Assembly (NCBI RefSeq): GCF_042678405.1
Contig: NZ_JBHTLI010000001.1
Location: 1,364,001 to 1,428,000 of the forward strand
Length of the DNA stretch: 64,000 bases
Source of the DNA: Salegentibacter_A chungangensis
Lineage (GTDB): Bacteria; Bacteroidota; Bacteroidia; Flavobacteriales; Flavobacteriaceae
Reading direction: 5' to 3'
Shown: piece by piece, positions 1 through 9,728 of the stretch
Position numbering within the stretch: position 1 is the first letter of the stretch
How the letters are laid out: each line of letters opens with the position of its first letter
The notes under the pieces: generated by a model
Told to the model about the DNA's origin: nothing
Databases searched by the model: none
The model's input: only the letters and a program-made list of their open reading frames with translations
Position numbers and translations under genes: made by a program

Positions 1-2025
1 CACGCCGAACTCTACAAGTTTAGACTTGGCAGAACTCATAATTAGGCCTTCCGAGAATACATCAGACTTGAACCCTGAAGTTTTAAGGTTGCTGATTCCT
101 AAACGTTGGAATATAGTGTTGATAACTCCTTTTAGGTAAAAGAAGTTACCGGTAGCGGGAGTAGAGTTCCAGCCTTCCTTATTTCGGTTGCCCGTTACAA
201 ACATAGAAAGGTGTTTGTTCTCCGATCTTCCGCTTACATAGTTGTGGTATGTTTTTCCGAATTCGAAAAGTTTAAGATCATTCTTTTTTCGGTTAATATT
301 ATAGCTTACCGTTTCCAGGCCTGAAAATAGCAAAGACTGTCTCATAACTGACAGATCCTGACTTAACGGATTAAGCATCTCAACATTGTATTCCTCCTTC
401 AGCTGCTCGCTGAGTTTGTTATATGCCGGAGTGGTAAGCGAATTGGCCATAGTTTCATAGAAGCCCTGACCCACCAACTGATTGGCAATTAGGTTCTGAA
501 GTTTATAATCTTCGAATTTTGAAGAATTGGCTACAGAAGCATTCAGTTTTTCGCTGAATTTGATATTGTTATAACCGTATACCCTCAAAATCTCCTCAAT
601 AACATCAGACTCGCGCTGCACATCTACTCTGTAAGAGGGGATGGTAAGTCCCATTCCTGTTTCGGTTACATTGTTTACTCTTATCTCTAAAGAAGCAAGT
701 ATAGACTTGATGGTTTCTTCCTGAAGGTTTTCGCCAATGAGCTTATTTACCTTATCGAAGGTCAGGAAAACCTGGAAATCTTCGATCTTTTTGAAATACA
801 GGTCATCAATATCGCTGGTGATTTCTCCCCCGGCGATCTCGGTGATAAGTAATGCCGCTCTTTTTAAGGCATATTCAGTGATATTCGGGTCGATCCCTCT
901 TTCAAACCTGAAAGAAGCATCGGTGTTCAATCCGTGTCTTTTGGCGGTTTTCCTAACGCTTACCGGGTTAAAGTAGGCGCTTTCAAGAAATACTTTAGTG
1001 GTTTCCCTGGTTACCCCGCTGCCAAGACCTCCAAATACACCCGCTATACAAAGTGGTTTTTCGGTATCACAGATCATCAGGTCCTCTTCGTGCAACTCTC
1101 TTTCCACTTCATCCAGAGTGACGAATTTTGTGCCCGATTTAAGTGTTTTTACGTGAATTTCGTTTCCTGTAATCTTAGCTGCATCAAAAGCATGTAGCGG
1201 TTGTCCCAGCTCGTGCATCACATAATTGGTGGCATCAACAATATTGTTCTTAGGAGTGATACCTATAGCTTTTAACCTGTTTTGAAGCCATTTTGGAGAG
1301 TCTGTAACTTTTACTTCAGAAAGAGTAACTCCGCAATATCTTGGGGCAAGGTTAGAGTCTTCAACCTGAATTGGGATCTTAAGGCTTCGGTTGTCAACAT
1401 GAAAACTACTTACCGAGGGAGTGATTAGTTCCAGGTTAGAGCCTTTTTGCTGATATCCGGCTTTAAGATCTCTGGCAACACCCCAGTGGCTCATTGCATC
1501 AGCCCTGTTGGGAGTTAACCCGATCTCGAATACGTGATCATTCTCGATCTCAAAAATTTCGGCTACCGGAGTACCGGGAATAAGGTCATCTTTCATCACC
1601 ATAATTCCCTCGTGGCTGCTTCCAAGACCCAGTTCTTTTTCAGAACAAATCATTCCATAGCTGGCTTCCCCGCGAATTTTTCCTTTTTTGATCTTCCATT
1701 CTTCTCCATTCTCATCGTAAAGGGTAGTGCCTATGGTGGCCACAGGAACCTTTTGTCCAGCCCCTATGTTTGGGGCGCCGCAAACGATCTGTACCTGCTC
1801 GCCATTCCCCAGGTCTACCGTGGTAAGCTGAAGCTTATCGGCATTGGGGTGAGCCTCACAGCTTAATACGTGCCCTACCACTATGCCTTCAAGGCCTCCC
1901 TTTATACTCTGAAAACTTTGAATCCCTTCCACTTCAAGACCGAGGTCGGTCAATAATTCTCCTGTCTTTTCAGGATCTTCCGGAAGTTTTATGAATTGCG
2001 TTAGCCAGTTATATGAAATTTTCAT
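1..2025 (-). CDS. pheT: Phenylalanine--tRNA ligase beta subunit (partial, 3' end outside window)
   Basis: This is the beta chain of the heterotetrameric cytosolic PheRS, which charges tRNA-Phe. Reading from the ATG at 2025, about 675 codons are visible. The order is the N-terminal tRNA-binding/OB region (about residues 40-150, with CGAPNIGAGQKVPVA), the B3/B4 editing region (HAFDAAKI, about 250 onward), the B5 region, and the start of the synthetase-like core. Flavobacterial PheT is about 800 residues, so roughly 130 C-terminal residues, including the ferredoxin-fold anticodon-binding domain, lie beyond base 1. A TATCTTTG element sits 21 bases upstream of the start on the same strand. The family assignment is secure from continuous similarity. 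The alpha subunit gene is not in the window. Confidence 0.96.
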   Translation of the reverse strand, partial: MKISYNWLTQFIKLPEDPEKTGELLTDLGLEVEGIQSFQSIKGGLEGIVVGHVLSCEAHPNADKLQLTTVDLGNGEQVQIVCGAPNIGAGQKVPVATIGTTLYDENGEEWKIKKGKIRGEASYGMICSEKELGLGSSHEGIMVMKDDLIPGTPVAEIFEIENDHVFEIGLTPNRADAMSHWGVARDLKAGYQQKGSNLELITPSVSSFHVDNRSLKIPIQVEDSNLAPRYCGVTLSEVKVTDSPKWLQNRLKAIGITPKNNIVDATNYVMHELGQPLHAFDAAKITGNEIHVKTLKSGTKFVTLDEVERELHEEDLMICDTEKPLCIAGVFGGLGSGVTRETTKVFLESAYFNPVSVRKTAKRHGLNTDASFRFERGIDPNITEYALKRAALLITEIAGGEITSDIDDLYFKKIEDFQVFLTFDKVNKLIGENLQEETIKSILASLEIRVNNVTETGMGLTIPSYRVDVQRESDVIEEILRVYGYNNIKFSEKLNASVANSSKFEDYKLQNLIANQLVGQGFYETMANSLTTPAYNKLSEQLKEEYNVEMLNPLSQDLSVMRQSLLFSGLETVSYNINRKKNDLKLFEFGKTYHNYVSGRSENKHLSMFVTGNRNKEGWNSTPATGNFFYLKGVINTIFQRLGISNLKTSGFKSDVFSEGLIMSSAKSKLVEFGV

Positions 2026-2045
2026 CGAAATATTTTTACAAGCTG

Positions 2046-2053
2046 CAAAGATA
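2046..2053 (-). promoter_or_regulatory. Putative -7 promoter element of pheT
   Basis: On the minus strand this reads TATCTTTG, which fits the Bacteroidota sigma-A -7 consensus TAnnTTTG. It lies 21 bases before the pheT start. No well-spaced TTTG -33 element was found, so the call rests on the -7 match and position only. Confidence 0.45.
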
Positions 2054-2119
2054 ACATTACCAAAAGTTTTGGCATAATCTGAGATTTTAATTTTAAGGGA
2101 AATTCCAGGTTAAACATAA

Positions 2120-2147
2120 AAAAGGAAGACCCTAAAGTCTTCCTTTT
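2120..2147 (-). terminator. Hairpin terminator after the TPR/barrel protein gene
   Basis: An 11-bp perfect stem (AAAAGGAAGAC and its complement) with a 6-base loop lies between the stop at 2286 and the pheT promoter. A/T runs at both stem bases allow it to work in either direction. It separates the 2286-3203 gene from pheT. Confidence 0.75.
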
Positions 2148-2285
2148 CATTTTTGAAGCATTACAATCCATAGTTCCGGCATTATCCTCCGGACCTTTTC
2201 TTCATTTTGCTCCAGAATCAACCATTCTAATGGTAGGATTTAATATGTACTGAAAATCTTTTTTAATTGGTTTTTTTCAGGGAAT

Positions 2286-3203
2286 TTATTCGCTGGATTT
2301 CTTCATATCCAGTAATGCAACTTTTTCCCAGTCTCCCGAATCTTTGCTTTCCATAATAATCCAGGACATCGCTCCGTCTTTCCTTTCGATCTGATGTTTT
2401 GCCTTCTTCATTTTCCCATCACTGTCTTCATAAGTTTCGGTTAGAACAAAATTACCATCTCCTTTATCTTCCAGCTCCATAGTAGAGATACGGATCCCGC
2501 TTAACTGGTTAGGGTTGATATAGGCTACATCATAATTATCATCAATGGCATCGTAGATCATAATTCGTTTGGCAACAAGTTCCTTTTGCTGGTTATAATG
2601 TTTTATGGTAAGCATAGTTTTGTCTTCGTTCAAGTTAGCCTTGTCATAGCCACTCCAGCCGCCAGCTTCATTACCATCTTCAAAACGGGTGAAATTAACA
2701 TCCCAGTCTCCGGCCAGGAATTTGAATTTGTTATGCTTGTTCTCAAGTTTTGCCATTTTCCCTTTTGAAGCTCTCATCATATTTCTTCGGTCATCAGCAT
2801 CCTGAATCTTTTCAGCCAATTGTGCTGCTTTTTTATAGTGTTTGATAGCCTTTTCTTTGTCTCCCTTTTCTGAAAGAAGATCGGCATAGGAATCGTGCGG
2901 ATTGGCTTCTTCGGGATACTCATCTATCTGGGCTAGAAAAACCTTTTCTGCGGCATCAAGATCCTTTTCATCGCTCATAAGGCGATACCCCAAAATGTTT
3001 AAGGGTTCTGAAAGACTTGTATAGGCATCGCCCTTGGCCTCACTTTTTTCATACATTATAAGGGCTTTTTCGACCCCGTTGGCTTTGTATTCCTTGAACA
3101 GGTCGTCAATAAGCTTATCATCCTGATCCTGAGCAAAAGCAATGCCTACAAAAAAAATAAGCATAAAGCTTATTACTCCTTTAATCTTTAAGTTAGTGTA
3201 CAT
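2286..3203 (-). CDS. Exported TPR protein with C-terminal beta-barrel-like domain
   Basis: This is a 305-residue protein with a signal peptide (hydrophobic residues about 10-24, cleavage after AFA). Residues about 30-150 are helical and TPR-like, with a recognisable repeat around EKAIKHYKKAAQLAEK. From about 165 on, a domain beginning FLAGDWDVNFTRF has alternating beta strands and resembles the DUF1579/lipocalin-like 'residual weight' barrels seen in many Bacteroidota secreted proteins. No catalytic residues can be assigned. It stands alone between two terminators and is probably periplasmic. The true function is unknown; the TPR call is firmer than the barrel call. Confidence 0.6.
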   Translation of the reverse strand: MYTNLKIKGVISFMLIFFVGIAFAQDQDDKLIDDLFKEYKANGVEKALIMYEKSEAKGDAYTSLSEPLNILGYRLMSDEKDLDAAEKVFLAQIDEYPEEANPHDSYADLLSEKGDKEKAIKHYKKAAQLAEKIQDADDRRNMMRASKGKMAKLENKHNKFKFLAGDWDVNFTRFEDGNEAGGWSGYDKANLNEDKTMLTIKHYNQQKELVAKRIMIYDAIDDNYDVAYINPNQLSGIRISTMELEDKGDGNFVLTETYEDSDGKMKKAKHQIERKDGAMSWIIMESKDSGDWEKVALLDMKKSSE

Positions 3204-3526
3204 AATATTCGATCTTTAGTTGGTTAATGCTTTTAAATTTACATACTTAATTGCAATTTTATTTGTTGTGACCCAGAGGTTTATAGTGTTTTTGTAGTAG
3301 TTATTTTTAAAAATACTTAGAAGTTAGTCAGCTATTTTGCGGCACAAACATAGATGGGATAAAGCTTCGTTGAATTTTTCTGGTCTCCTGATTTCAGAAC
3401 AGCTGATAAAGTCCAGGCCAATAGGAGTACATAAAATTGGGGGAAATCCCTTAGAAAAAAGCAGGTCAGGATCAAATAAAAAAGGGTCGAAACCGACCCT
3501 TTTATTGATTTTAATAGATTGAGGTT
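3204..3526. other. Intergenic stretch with one terminator
   Basis: These 323 bases separate two minus-strand genes. The only structured element I see is the hairpin at 3481-3502. A 61-codon open frame on the plus strand (3337-3522) has no family resemblance, ends inside the terminator and is not called. No clear TAnnTTTG promoter for the 2286-3203 gene was found. Confidence 0.6.
3481..3502 (-). terminator. Hairpin terminator after the GYWKNH lipoprotein gene
   Basis: A 9-bp perfect stem (AAAGGGTCG and its complement) with a 4-base loop lies 25 bases beyond the stop codon at 3527. On the minus strand it is followed by a T-rich run. Confidence 0.8.
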
Positions 3527-4381
3527 TTAGTTTTCTTCATCACATACCGAGCCCTCATTAAAAGCTTCTAATTGATCTTTTACATTATTGATCTCAGCTT
3601 TGGTATAGCTTTCGGGATCTGACACCATCATATCTGCTACTTCAATAATTTCTTCGATTTCAGAGTTGCCGGCACCGTTGGCAACATTCAGTTTTGCGGT
3701 TATTAAATGATGGGTAAGGGTAGTAATGGCATCACCTTTATCAGGCTGCGTATTCATTAATGCAAGTAAATATTCCTTATCCCAGGTAGTGCCTCCCAGG
3801 CTTAACTCTTCAACCGGCCACATTTCTTCGTGGTTTTTCCAGTAGCCAAAGCCATAGGTGCAGATTTCGCAAGCAGCTGTAGAGCAGAAGAAGACTTCAG
3901 ACCAGTCGCTCTTTTTGAAGTCACCTCCGGAATTCTTTGCACGTATCTTAAAAACAAATTCCTGGCCACATTCCAATGGCATAGTGCAATCCATACCAGA
4001 ATCTTCAAAATGCTCTTCAAGGAATAGAGGTAATTCATCTCCGGCTTCAAGCCCGTAGTTGTTATTGTTGTTGGATGCAAGGCCGACTCCGCATGCATAC
4101 TCCTCATTCCAGCCATAGGTGTCATAACTATCCTTAGTCATCCAGTGCAGGTCGAATCCACCCATTGCTCCGGTTTCCCCGGGGGTGATCACCAGCTCTA
4201 AACTGGTCTGGGTTGTGGCATCTCCGCAACTAATACTGGGAGGCAAAAAGTCTGGCTTGTCGTTCTGAACATTGGTTTTGGCGTCATAACTTTCAATCGA
4301 TTCCTGGGAGTTTTCGAGAGGATCAACTGAACAGCCTGTAATTCCCGCCCCAAGAATTATTAAGCATAATAATTTTTTCAT
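3527..4381 (-). CDS. Lipoprotein with C-terminal GYWKNH-type domain
   Basis: This is a 284-residue predicted outer-membrane or surface lipoprotein. The N-terminus is a short signal with lipobox ITGC (Cys about 17). Residues about 45-170 form a Cys-containing beta-rich, fibronectin-like region. The C-terminal part (about 173-280) starts with CTYGFGYWKNHEEMWP and continues with a helical segment. The 'GYWKNHP-x-xWP' motif recurs at the ends of many secreted or cell-surface proteins, but no activity is established from sequence. Eight or more cysteines suggest disulphides. It is monocistronic, with its own terminator at 3481-3502. Confidence 0.6.
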   Translation of the reverse strand: MKKLLCLIILGAGITGCSVDPLENSQESIESYDAKTNVQNDKPDFLPPSISCGDATTQTSLELVITPGETGAMGGFDLHWMTKDSYDTYGWNEEYACGVGLASNNNNNYGLEAGDELPLFLEEHFEDSGMDCTMPLECGQEFVFKIRAKNSGGDFKKSDWSEVFFCSTAACEICTYGFGYWKNHEEMWPVEELSLGGTTWDKEYLLALMNTQPDKGDAITTLTHHLITAKLNVANGAGNSEIEEIIEVADMMVSDPESYTKAEINNVKDQLEAFNEGSVCDEEN

Positions 4382-4490
4382 AATAATAAGAATTTAAGGT
4401 TGTTAGGATGAAATTACGCAATTTGGGGGATAACCCGTATTGCGAATACTGTAAAATCGATGTAAACCTTAAAAACTCGATATCAGTAAG

Positions 4491-6590
4491 TTAGCTGATA
4501 TAATTCCAGATATTTTTATGCTTGGCAAGCTGGGAGTAGGTGTGTCTTAGACGAAGGTTTTTTTCAGATTCCAGGTTAGGATCTTCTGTAAGTACTTTCT
4601 TGGCATAGTACCGTGCGGTTTTTAGGATCGCATTGTCCTTAACAATGTCGGCGATCTTCAGGTTAAGAACACCGCTCTGCTGGGTTCCCATAAGGTCGCC
4701 GGGGCCGCGGAGTTTCAGGTCCACTTCGGCGATCTCAAATCCGTCGTTGGTGCCAGTCATTGTTTCCAGCCTCGTCTTACTGTCGTTAGATAATTTATGG
4801 CCGGTCATCAGGATACAGTAACTTTGTTCGGCTCCACGACCCACGCGACCGCGAAGCTGGTGTAACTGAGACAGACCAAAGCGCTCTGCACTCTCAATGA
4901 TCATCACGCTGGCATTAGGGACATTAACTCCCACTTCTATAACGGTTGTGGCTACCATAATTTGCGTTTCCCCCCTGGCAAACCTGTCCATCTCATAATC
5001 TTTGTCTTCCGCCTTCATCTGCCCGTGCACTATCGAGATCTGATAATCCGGAAATTCTCTGGCGATACTTTCATAACCGTCCATAAGATCCTTGTAATCC
5101 ATTTTTTCAGATTCCTGAATTAGCGGATATACCACGTAGACCTGTCTTCCTTTCCCGATCTCATCTTTCAGGAACCTGAAGACCTTAAGACGGTTACTGT
5201 CAAAGCGATGCACGGTTTTGATAGGTTTTCTTCCGGGCGGGAGTTCATCGATCACCGAAATATCCAGGTCTCCGTAGAGGCTCATCGCCAGGGTACGCGG
5301 AATTGGCGTGGCGGTCATCACCAGGATATGCGGCGGAACAGTGTTCTTTCTCCATAATTTGGAGCGTTGGGCAACCCCAAACCGGTGCTGCTCGTCTATA
5401 ATCGCAAGCCCGAGATTCCTGAACCGGACCTTGTCTTCCAGCAAAGCGTGGGTACCAATAATGATATTGATCTCCCCGTTCTCCAGGCCTTCGTGAATTT
5501 CCTTTCTTTCCGCCTTTTTTGAAGAACCGGTAAGCAGCCTGATATTCACCGGCAGGTTTTCACAAAGCTCTGTAAGACCGTTAAAATGTTGTACGGCGAG
5601 GATTTCTGTGGGAGCCATCAAACAGGCCTGGAAATCATTGCCCAGGGCAATAAGCATAGCCATTAGGGCGACTATCGTTTTTCCTGAACCCACATCTCCC
5701 TGGAGGAGGCGGTTCATTTGTGCCCCGCTTCCCAGGTCGCTCCTTATTTCCTTGATCACCCTTTTCTGTGCATCTGTGAGCTCGAATGGCAGGTGATTAT
5801 TATAGAATTCCTCAAAATTGCTCCCTATCTCCTCAAATACGAATCCCTTGATCTTCTGCTTCTGCAGCATATTTTTCCTGAGCAGTTGCAGCTGTATATA
5901 GAATAACTCCTCGAATTTCAGCCGGAATTGCGCCTTGGTAAGCAGTTCCTGGCTTTTAGGGAAATGAACGTTGAACATCGCTTCGGCCCGGGGGATGAGT
6001 TTGAGCTCTTCCCTGAGTTCATCGGTAAGGGTATCATAAAAACGAGCCTTGGTCTCAATGAACAGCTGCTGCATCAGTTTATTGATCACCCTGTTGGAGA
6101 TACCGCTCTTCGCCAGCTTTTCGGTAGAAGGGTACACGGGTTGCATCGCGGTGCGTAGCTGTTTTTTGTATTCCTCAACCGGTTCCATTTCAGGATGCGG
6201 CATACTGAAGACGCCGCTGTACCAGTTCGTTTTTCCGAAGATCACATAAGGAGTGTTAAGCTTCAGGTTTTCCCTTATCCATTTATGTCCCCTGAACCAT
6301 ACCAGCTCCATTTTCCCGGTTTCATCCACGAAATCGGCCACCAGACGTTTTCCCCTTTTTTGCTCAACTGTTTTTATATGGGTTATTTTTCCCACCACCT
6401 GCACTTCGGCCGAATTCCGCTGTAATTGGCTGATCTTGTAAAAGCGAGTTTTATCGATATACCGGTTCGGGAAAAAGTTGATGAGGTCCTGGTAGGTATG
6501 AATGCCAATCTCTTTCCGCAACAGGTCTGCACGGTTAGGGCCAACACCTTTAAGATAGTCTATGGGGGTTTGCAGAATGTTCGCATCCAT
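4491..6590 (-). CDS. recG: ATP-dependent DNA helicase RecG
   Basis: This is a monomeric branch-migration helicase that reverses stalled forks and processes Holliday junctions. The start is set at the ATG at 6590 (MDANILQTPIDYLKGVGP), giving 699 residues, the usual length. An in-frame upstream extension to 6671 would add 27 atypical residues. The order is the N-terminal helix-hairpin wedge region with an OB fold (about 60-150), Walker A GDVGSGKT at 298-305, DEQH at 399-402, TATPIPRT at 426-433, and motif VI HQLRGRVGRG near 600. It is divergent from the M1 aminopeptidase gene. A short A/T-rich gap follows its stop. Confidence 0.97.
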   Translation of the reverse strand: MDANILQTPIDYLKGVGPNRADLLRKEIGIHTYQDLINFFPNRYIDKTRFYKISQLQRNSAEVQVVGKITHIKTVEQKRGKRLVADFVDETGKMELVWFRGHKWIRENLKLNTPYVIFGKTNWYSGVFSMPHPEMEPVEEYKKQLRTAMQPVYPSTEKLAKSGISNRVINKLMQQLFIETKARFYDTLTDELREELKLIPRAEAMFNVHFPKSQELLTKAQFRLKFEELFYIQLQLLRKNMLQKQKIKGFVFEEIGSNFEEFYNNHLPFELTDAQKRVIKEIRSDLGSGAQMNRLLQGDVGSGKTIVALMAMLIALGNDFQACLMAPTEILAVQHFNGLTELCENLPVNIRLLTGSSKKAERKEIHEGLENGEINIIIGTHALLEDKVRFRNLGLAIIDEQHRFGVAQRSKLWRKNTVPPHILVMTATPIPRTLAMSLYGDLDISVIDELPPGRKPIKTVHRFDSNRLKVFRFLKDEIGKGRQVYVVYPLIQESEKMDYKDLMDGYESIAREFPDYQISIVHGQMKAEDKDYEMDRFARGETQIMVATTVIEVGVNVPNASVMIIESAERFGLSQLHQLRGRVGRGAEQSYCILMTGHKLSNDSKTRLETMTGTNDGFEIAEVDLKLRGPGDLMGTQQSGVLNLKIADIVKDNAILKTARYYAKKVLTEDPNLESEKNLRLRHTYSQLAKHKNIWNYIS

Positions 6591-6708
6591 AAGGGCGAAG
6601 ATATTAAAATGGGCCTTAATCTCAACACCCGGAACAAAAATTTGACATTGACAATGGAGCCGGAAAAGCAAAGCTTTTTGTAATTTGCTGCAATATCAAA
6701 GAAAACCA

Positions 6709-8826
6709 ATGAAATATTTTTTGCCCGCCTTATACCTGCTTTTCGTTTTTTCCGCCTACTCCCAAAACGGAACCGAAATTTCACAAATAGAGAAGGTCGA
6801 TTTTAAGAAGGCTGCAGCTCAATTAAGAATCTTGCCTGAAAAGATGAAAGTAGAAGGGAAGGTAAGCTATGTTTTTGATGTGCTGCAGGAGGCAGATTCC
6901 ATTTATATAGATGCCAGGAATATGAAATTCGAAGAACTTGAGCTGAATGGAAAGCCGGTGGAATATACCAATACAGGAAGCAGGCTTTGGCTAAGGTCAG
7001 ATTTTAAAATTTCGGAAAATAACAACCTGAGCTTAAAATATGAAGTAAGCCCTTCTCAAACAATGTATTTTGTAAACTGGGACCTCCCTGAAAACATCGA
7101 AGCGAACCGGCAGGTATGGACGCAAGGGCAGGGGAAATATACTTCTTACTGGCTGCCGAGTTTTGATGATATGAAGGAGAAGCTTGAATTCGACCTGAGC
7201 TTCGATTTTAAAAAGGGTTATCAGCTCGTTGCTAACGGGGTACTTCAGGAGAAACTTCAGCTCAATGACTCGATCACCAGATGGGAATTTGATATGCAAA
7301 AGCCTATGAGCAGTTACCTTGTCGCGGTGGCGACGGGCGATTTTATGAGCGATAAATTTGTAGGTGATTCAGGAGTTCCTGTGCAGCTTTATTACCTTCC
7401 GCAGGATTCGGCTAAAGCAGAGCCAACCTATCGCTATTCAGATAGGATATTCAGTTTTATTGAAAAGGAGATTGGGGTAGATTACCCCTGGCAGAACTAC
7501 AAGCAAATTCCAGTGCAGGATTTTCTGTATGCAGGGATGGAAAACACAGGCACCACTATCTTCGCTAATTCATTAATGACCGATTCCATTGGATTCAAAG
7601 ATCGCAATTATGTGAATGTGAATGCCCACGAGCTGGCCCACCAGTGGTTCGGGAACCTGGTCACAGAAACCGAAAGCAAGCACCACTGGCTTCACGAGGG
7701 GTTTGCGACCTATTACGCTTTGCTGGCCGAGCGTGAAATTTTCGGCGATGATTATTATTACTGGAAGCTTTATGAAACTGCCGAGCAGCTTAAAGAATTG
7801 AGCGATGATGGAAAGGGAGAGGCATTGCTGAACCCGAATGCAAGTTCCCTCACCTTCTATCAGAAAGGAGCCTGGGCTTTGCATATGCTCCGGGAGAAGG
7901 TAGGGGATGAGGCTTTTAGGGCTGCTGTGAAGAGCTACCTTGAGAAATATAAATTCAGCAATGTGGTTACGGAAGATTTCCTGGCTGAGGTTGAAAAAAC
8001 TTCAGGACAGGATTTGTCTGGTTTTAGGAAGAACTGGCTGGAACAATCTGCTTTTAAGGCAAACGCAGCGCTGAATTCCTTGAAGAATTCAGAATTCATT
8101 AAAAGCCTTCTTGAAATTGCGGCTTTAAGGGAAGTTCCTTTTTCTCAAAAATCTGAAAAGCTTTCGGAAGCTCTCGATTTTCCGGTAAACGATTATATAG
8201 GCCAGGAAGTGGTGATCCAGCTGGCAGGGGAAGATTCTCCCGAAACCATAGGGCTTTACAAGAAAGCCTTCGATTCTAACAATATATTTGTTCGCCAGGT
8301 GATTGCAATGAGTATGGACCAGATCCCGTTGTCGCTAAAGAGTGAATATGAATCTTTGCTGGAGGATGAGTCTTACCTGACCAAAGAAGCTGCTCTTTTC
8401 AGCCTTTGGATGCAGTTTCCCGAAGACCAGGGGAGGTACCTTGAAAAGACTAAGGGAATTGAGGGTTTTTACAACAAGAATGTCAGGATGCTTTGGCTGG
8501 CATTAAACCTGGCTACACCGTCATACCAGTCTAATAAAAAGCAACAGGTCTACAAGGAACTTTCAGGATACACCGCAACCAGGTTTCCGGTGGAAATGAG
8601 GGAAAATGCCTTCGGATACCTTTATCAGTTAGATGCGTTTAGTGAGCAAAATCTGCTGGACCTATTGGAGGGTACTCAGCATTTTAATCGAAAATTCAGG
8701 AACTTCAGCCGTGAATTGCTCGAAGAGTTGCTTAAATCGCAGGAATATCAGGAAAAATATGTAGCTTTAAGTAAGGCTTTGCCTGAGAGTCAGCAAAACT
8801 ATCTAAACCAAAAACTGAGCAATTAA
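6709..8826 (+). CDS. Exported M1-family aminopeptidase
   Basis: This is a zinc aminopeptidase that trims N-terminal residues from peptides, predicted to be periplasmic. ATG 6709 gives a classical signal peptide (MKYFLPALYLLFVFSAYSQ); the TTG at 6685 would add eight charged residues and is not preferred. The 705 residues include the exopeptidase motif GMEN at 276-279, the zinc site HELAH at 307-311 and the third ligand E330 (HEGFATYY). A helical C-terminal region of HEAT-like character follows. Its TAA overlaps the next ATG by one base (TAATG), so it is translationally coupled to the patatin-like pair. A second, shorter M1 enzyme is encoded at 25515-27149. Confidence 0.93.
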   Translation: MKYFLPALYLLFVFSAYSQNGTEISQIEKVDFKKAAAQLRILPEKMKVEGKVSYVFDVLQEADSIYIDARNMKFEELELNGKPVEYTNTGSRLWLRSDFKISENNNLSLKYEVSPSQTMYFVNWDLPENIEANRQVWTQGQGKYTSYWLPSFDDMKEKLEFDLSFDFKKGYQLVANGVLQEKLQLNDSITRWEFDMQKPMSSYLVAVATGDFMSDKFVGDSGVPVQLYYLPQDSAKAEPTYRYSDRIFSFIEKEIGVDYPWQNYKQIPVQDFLYAGMENTGTTIFANSLMTDSIGFKDRNYVNVNAHELAHQWFGNLVTETESKHHWLHEGFATYYALLAEREIFGDDYYYWKLYETAEQLKELSDDGKGEALLNPNASSLTFYQKGAWALHMLREKVGDEAFRAAVKSYLEKYKFSNVVTEDFLAEVEKTSGQDLSGFRKNWLEQSAFKANAALNSLKNSEFIKSLLEIAALREVPFSQKSEKLSEALDFPVNDYIGQEVVIQLAGEDSPETIGLYKKAFDSNNIFVRQVIAMSMDQIPLSLKSEYESLLEDESYLTKEAALFSLWMQFPEDQGRYLEKTKGIEGFYNKNVRMLWLALNLATPSYQSNKKQQVYKELSGYTATRFPVEMRENAFGYLYQLDAFSEQNLLDLLEGTQHFNRKFRNFSRELLEELLKSQEYQEKYVALSKALPESQQNYLNQKLSN

Positions 8827-9728
8827 TGCGAGCCCTCATTATATCTGGAGGTGGAAGTAAAGGCGCCTTTGCCGGGGGGGTGGCTCAGTATTTAATTGAG
8901 GAACTCGGTCGTGATTATGACCTGTATCTGGGAACCTCTACGGGAAGCCTGCTGATCTCCCATCTTGCTCTCAAGAAACCTGAAAAAGTAAAAAAAGTCT
9001 ATACTTCGGTTAATCAGGATAGTATTTTTAGTAACCGGCCCTTCCTGGTAAGGAGAAAACACGGTTATGACCAGATAAGCATTAATCACTTTAAGGTGCT
9101 GCGCAATTTTTTAAGAGGGAAGAAAACCTTCGGGGAAAGCAAGAATCTTCATAAACTTATTTTGGAAACCCTTACCCGTGAAGAATTCTACAGGCTGAAG
9201 GGGATGAAGAAGGATATCGTGGTTACGGTTTCCAATATCTCTATGAATGAGACCGAATTTAAGTCGATAAAAGACTTCGATTATGAAGAGTTTTGTGAGT
9301 GGATCTGGATTTCCTGTAATTATACGCCCTTTATGAGCCTTGTTAGAAAAGATGGCTGCGAATATGCTGATGGTGGCTATGGTTCTATGATCCCCATTGA
9401 AGAAGCAATAAAAAGAGGGGCAACAGAGATAGACGCTATTATATTAAAAACCGAGGTGACACATTTTAACCGTTTACCTTCTAAAAATGTTTTTGCACTC
9501 ATAACAAATCTCTTTGGTTTTATGCTGGACAGGATTGAAAGGCAGAATATTCAGATCGGGAAATTTATGGCAAATAACAAAGATGTGATCATAAATTTTT
9601 ATTATACTCCTACGGTATTAACCACGAATTCACTTATTTTTGATGAAGAGAAGATGACGAGATGGTGGGAGAGCGGATTCAGTTATGCCCGCCATAAGAA
9701 TGAAGAACTTAACCAAATTGAGCCCTAA
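8826..9728 (+). CDS. Patatin-like phospholipase (first of tandem pair)
   Basis: This is a predicted serine acyl hydrolase acting on phospholipids or related lipids. The patatin signatures are all present: oxyanion motif GGGSKG at 8-13, nucleophile motif GTSTG at 36-40 (Ser38) and the dyad Asp in DGG at 182-184. The 300-residue protein has no signal peptide, so it should be cytoplasmic. It begins inside the stop of the aminopeptidase gene (TAATG) and ends the same way into a paralogue of similar length. The residue numbers of all three motifs are identical in both copies. The substrate cannot be read from sequence. Confidence 0.9.
   Translation: MRALIISGGGSKGAFAGGVAQYLIEELGRDYDLYLGTSTGSLLISHLALKKPEKVKKVYTSVNQDSIFSNRPFLVRRKHGYDQISINHFKVLRNFLRGKKTFGESKNLHKLILETLTREEFYRLKGMKKDIVVTVSNISMNETEFKSIKDFDYEEFCEWIWISCNYTPFMSLVRKDGCEYADGGYGSMIPIEEAIKRGATEIDAIILKTEVTHFNRLPSKNVFALITNLFGFMLDRIERQNIQIGKFMANNKDVIINFYYTPTVLTTNSLIFDEEKMTRWWESGFSYARHKNEELNQIEP

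Noticed and set aside
2161..2285. A tiny peptide gene upstream of pheT as a translational attenuator
   Set aside because: The short frames found here (7 codons or fewer) are not enriched in Phe codons and no alternative hairpins fit a leader-attenuation scheme.
3337..3522. A 61-codon plus-strand frame between the two exported-protein genes
   Set aside because: It is low in recognisable structure and ends in the terminator of the opposing gene.
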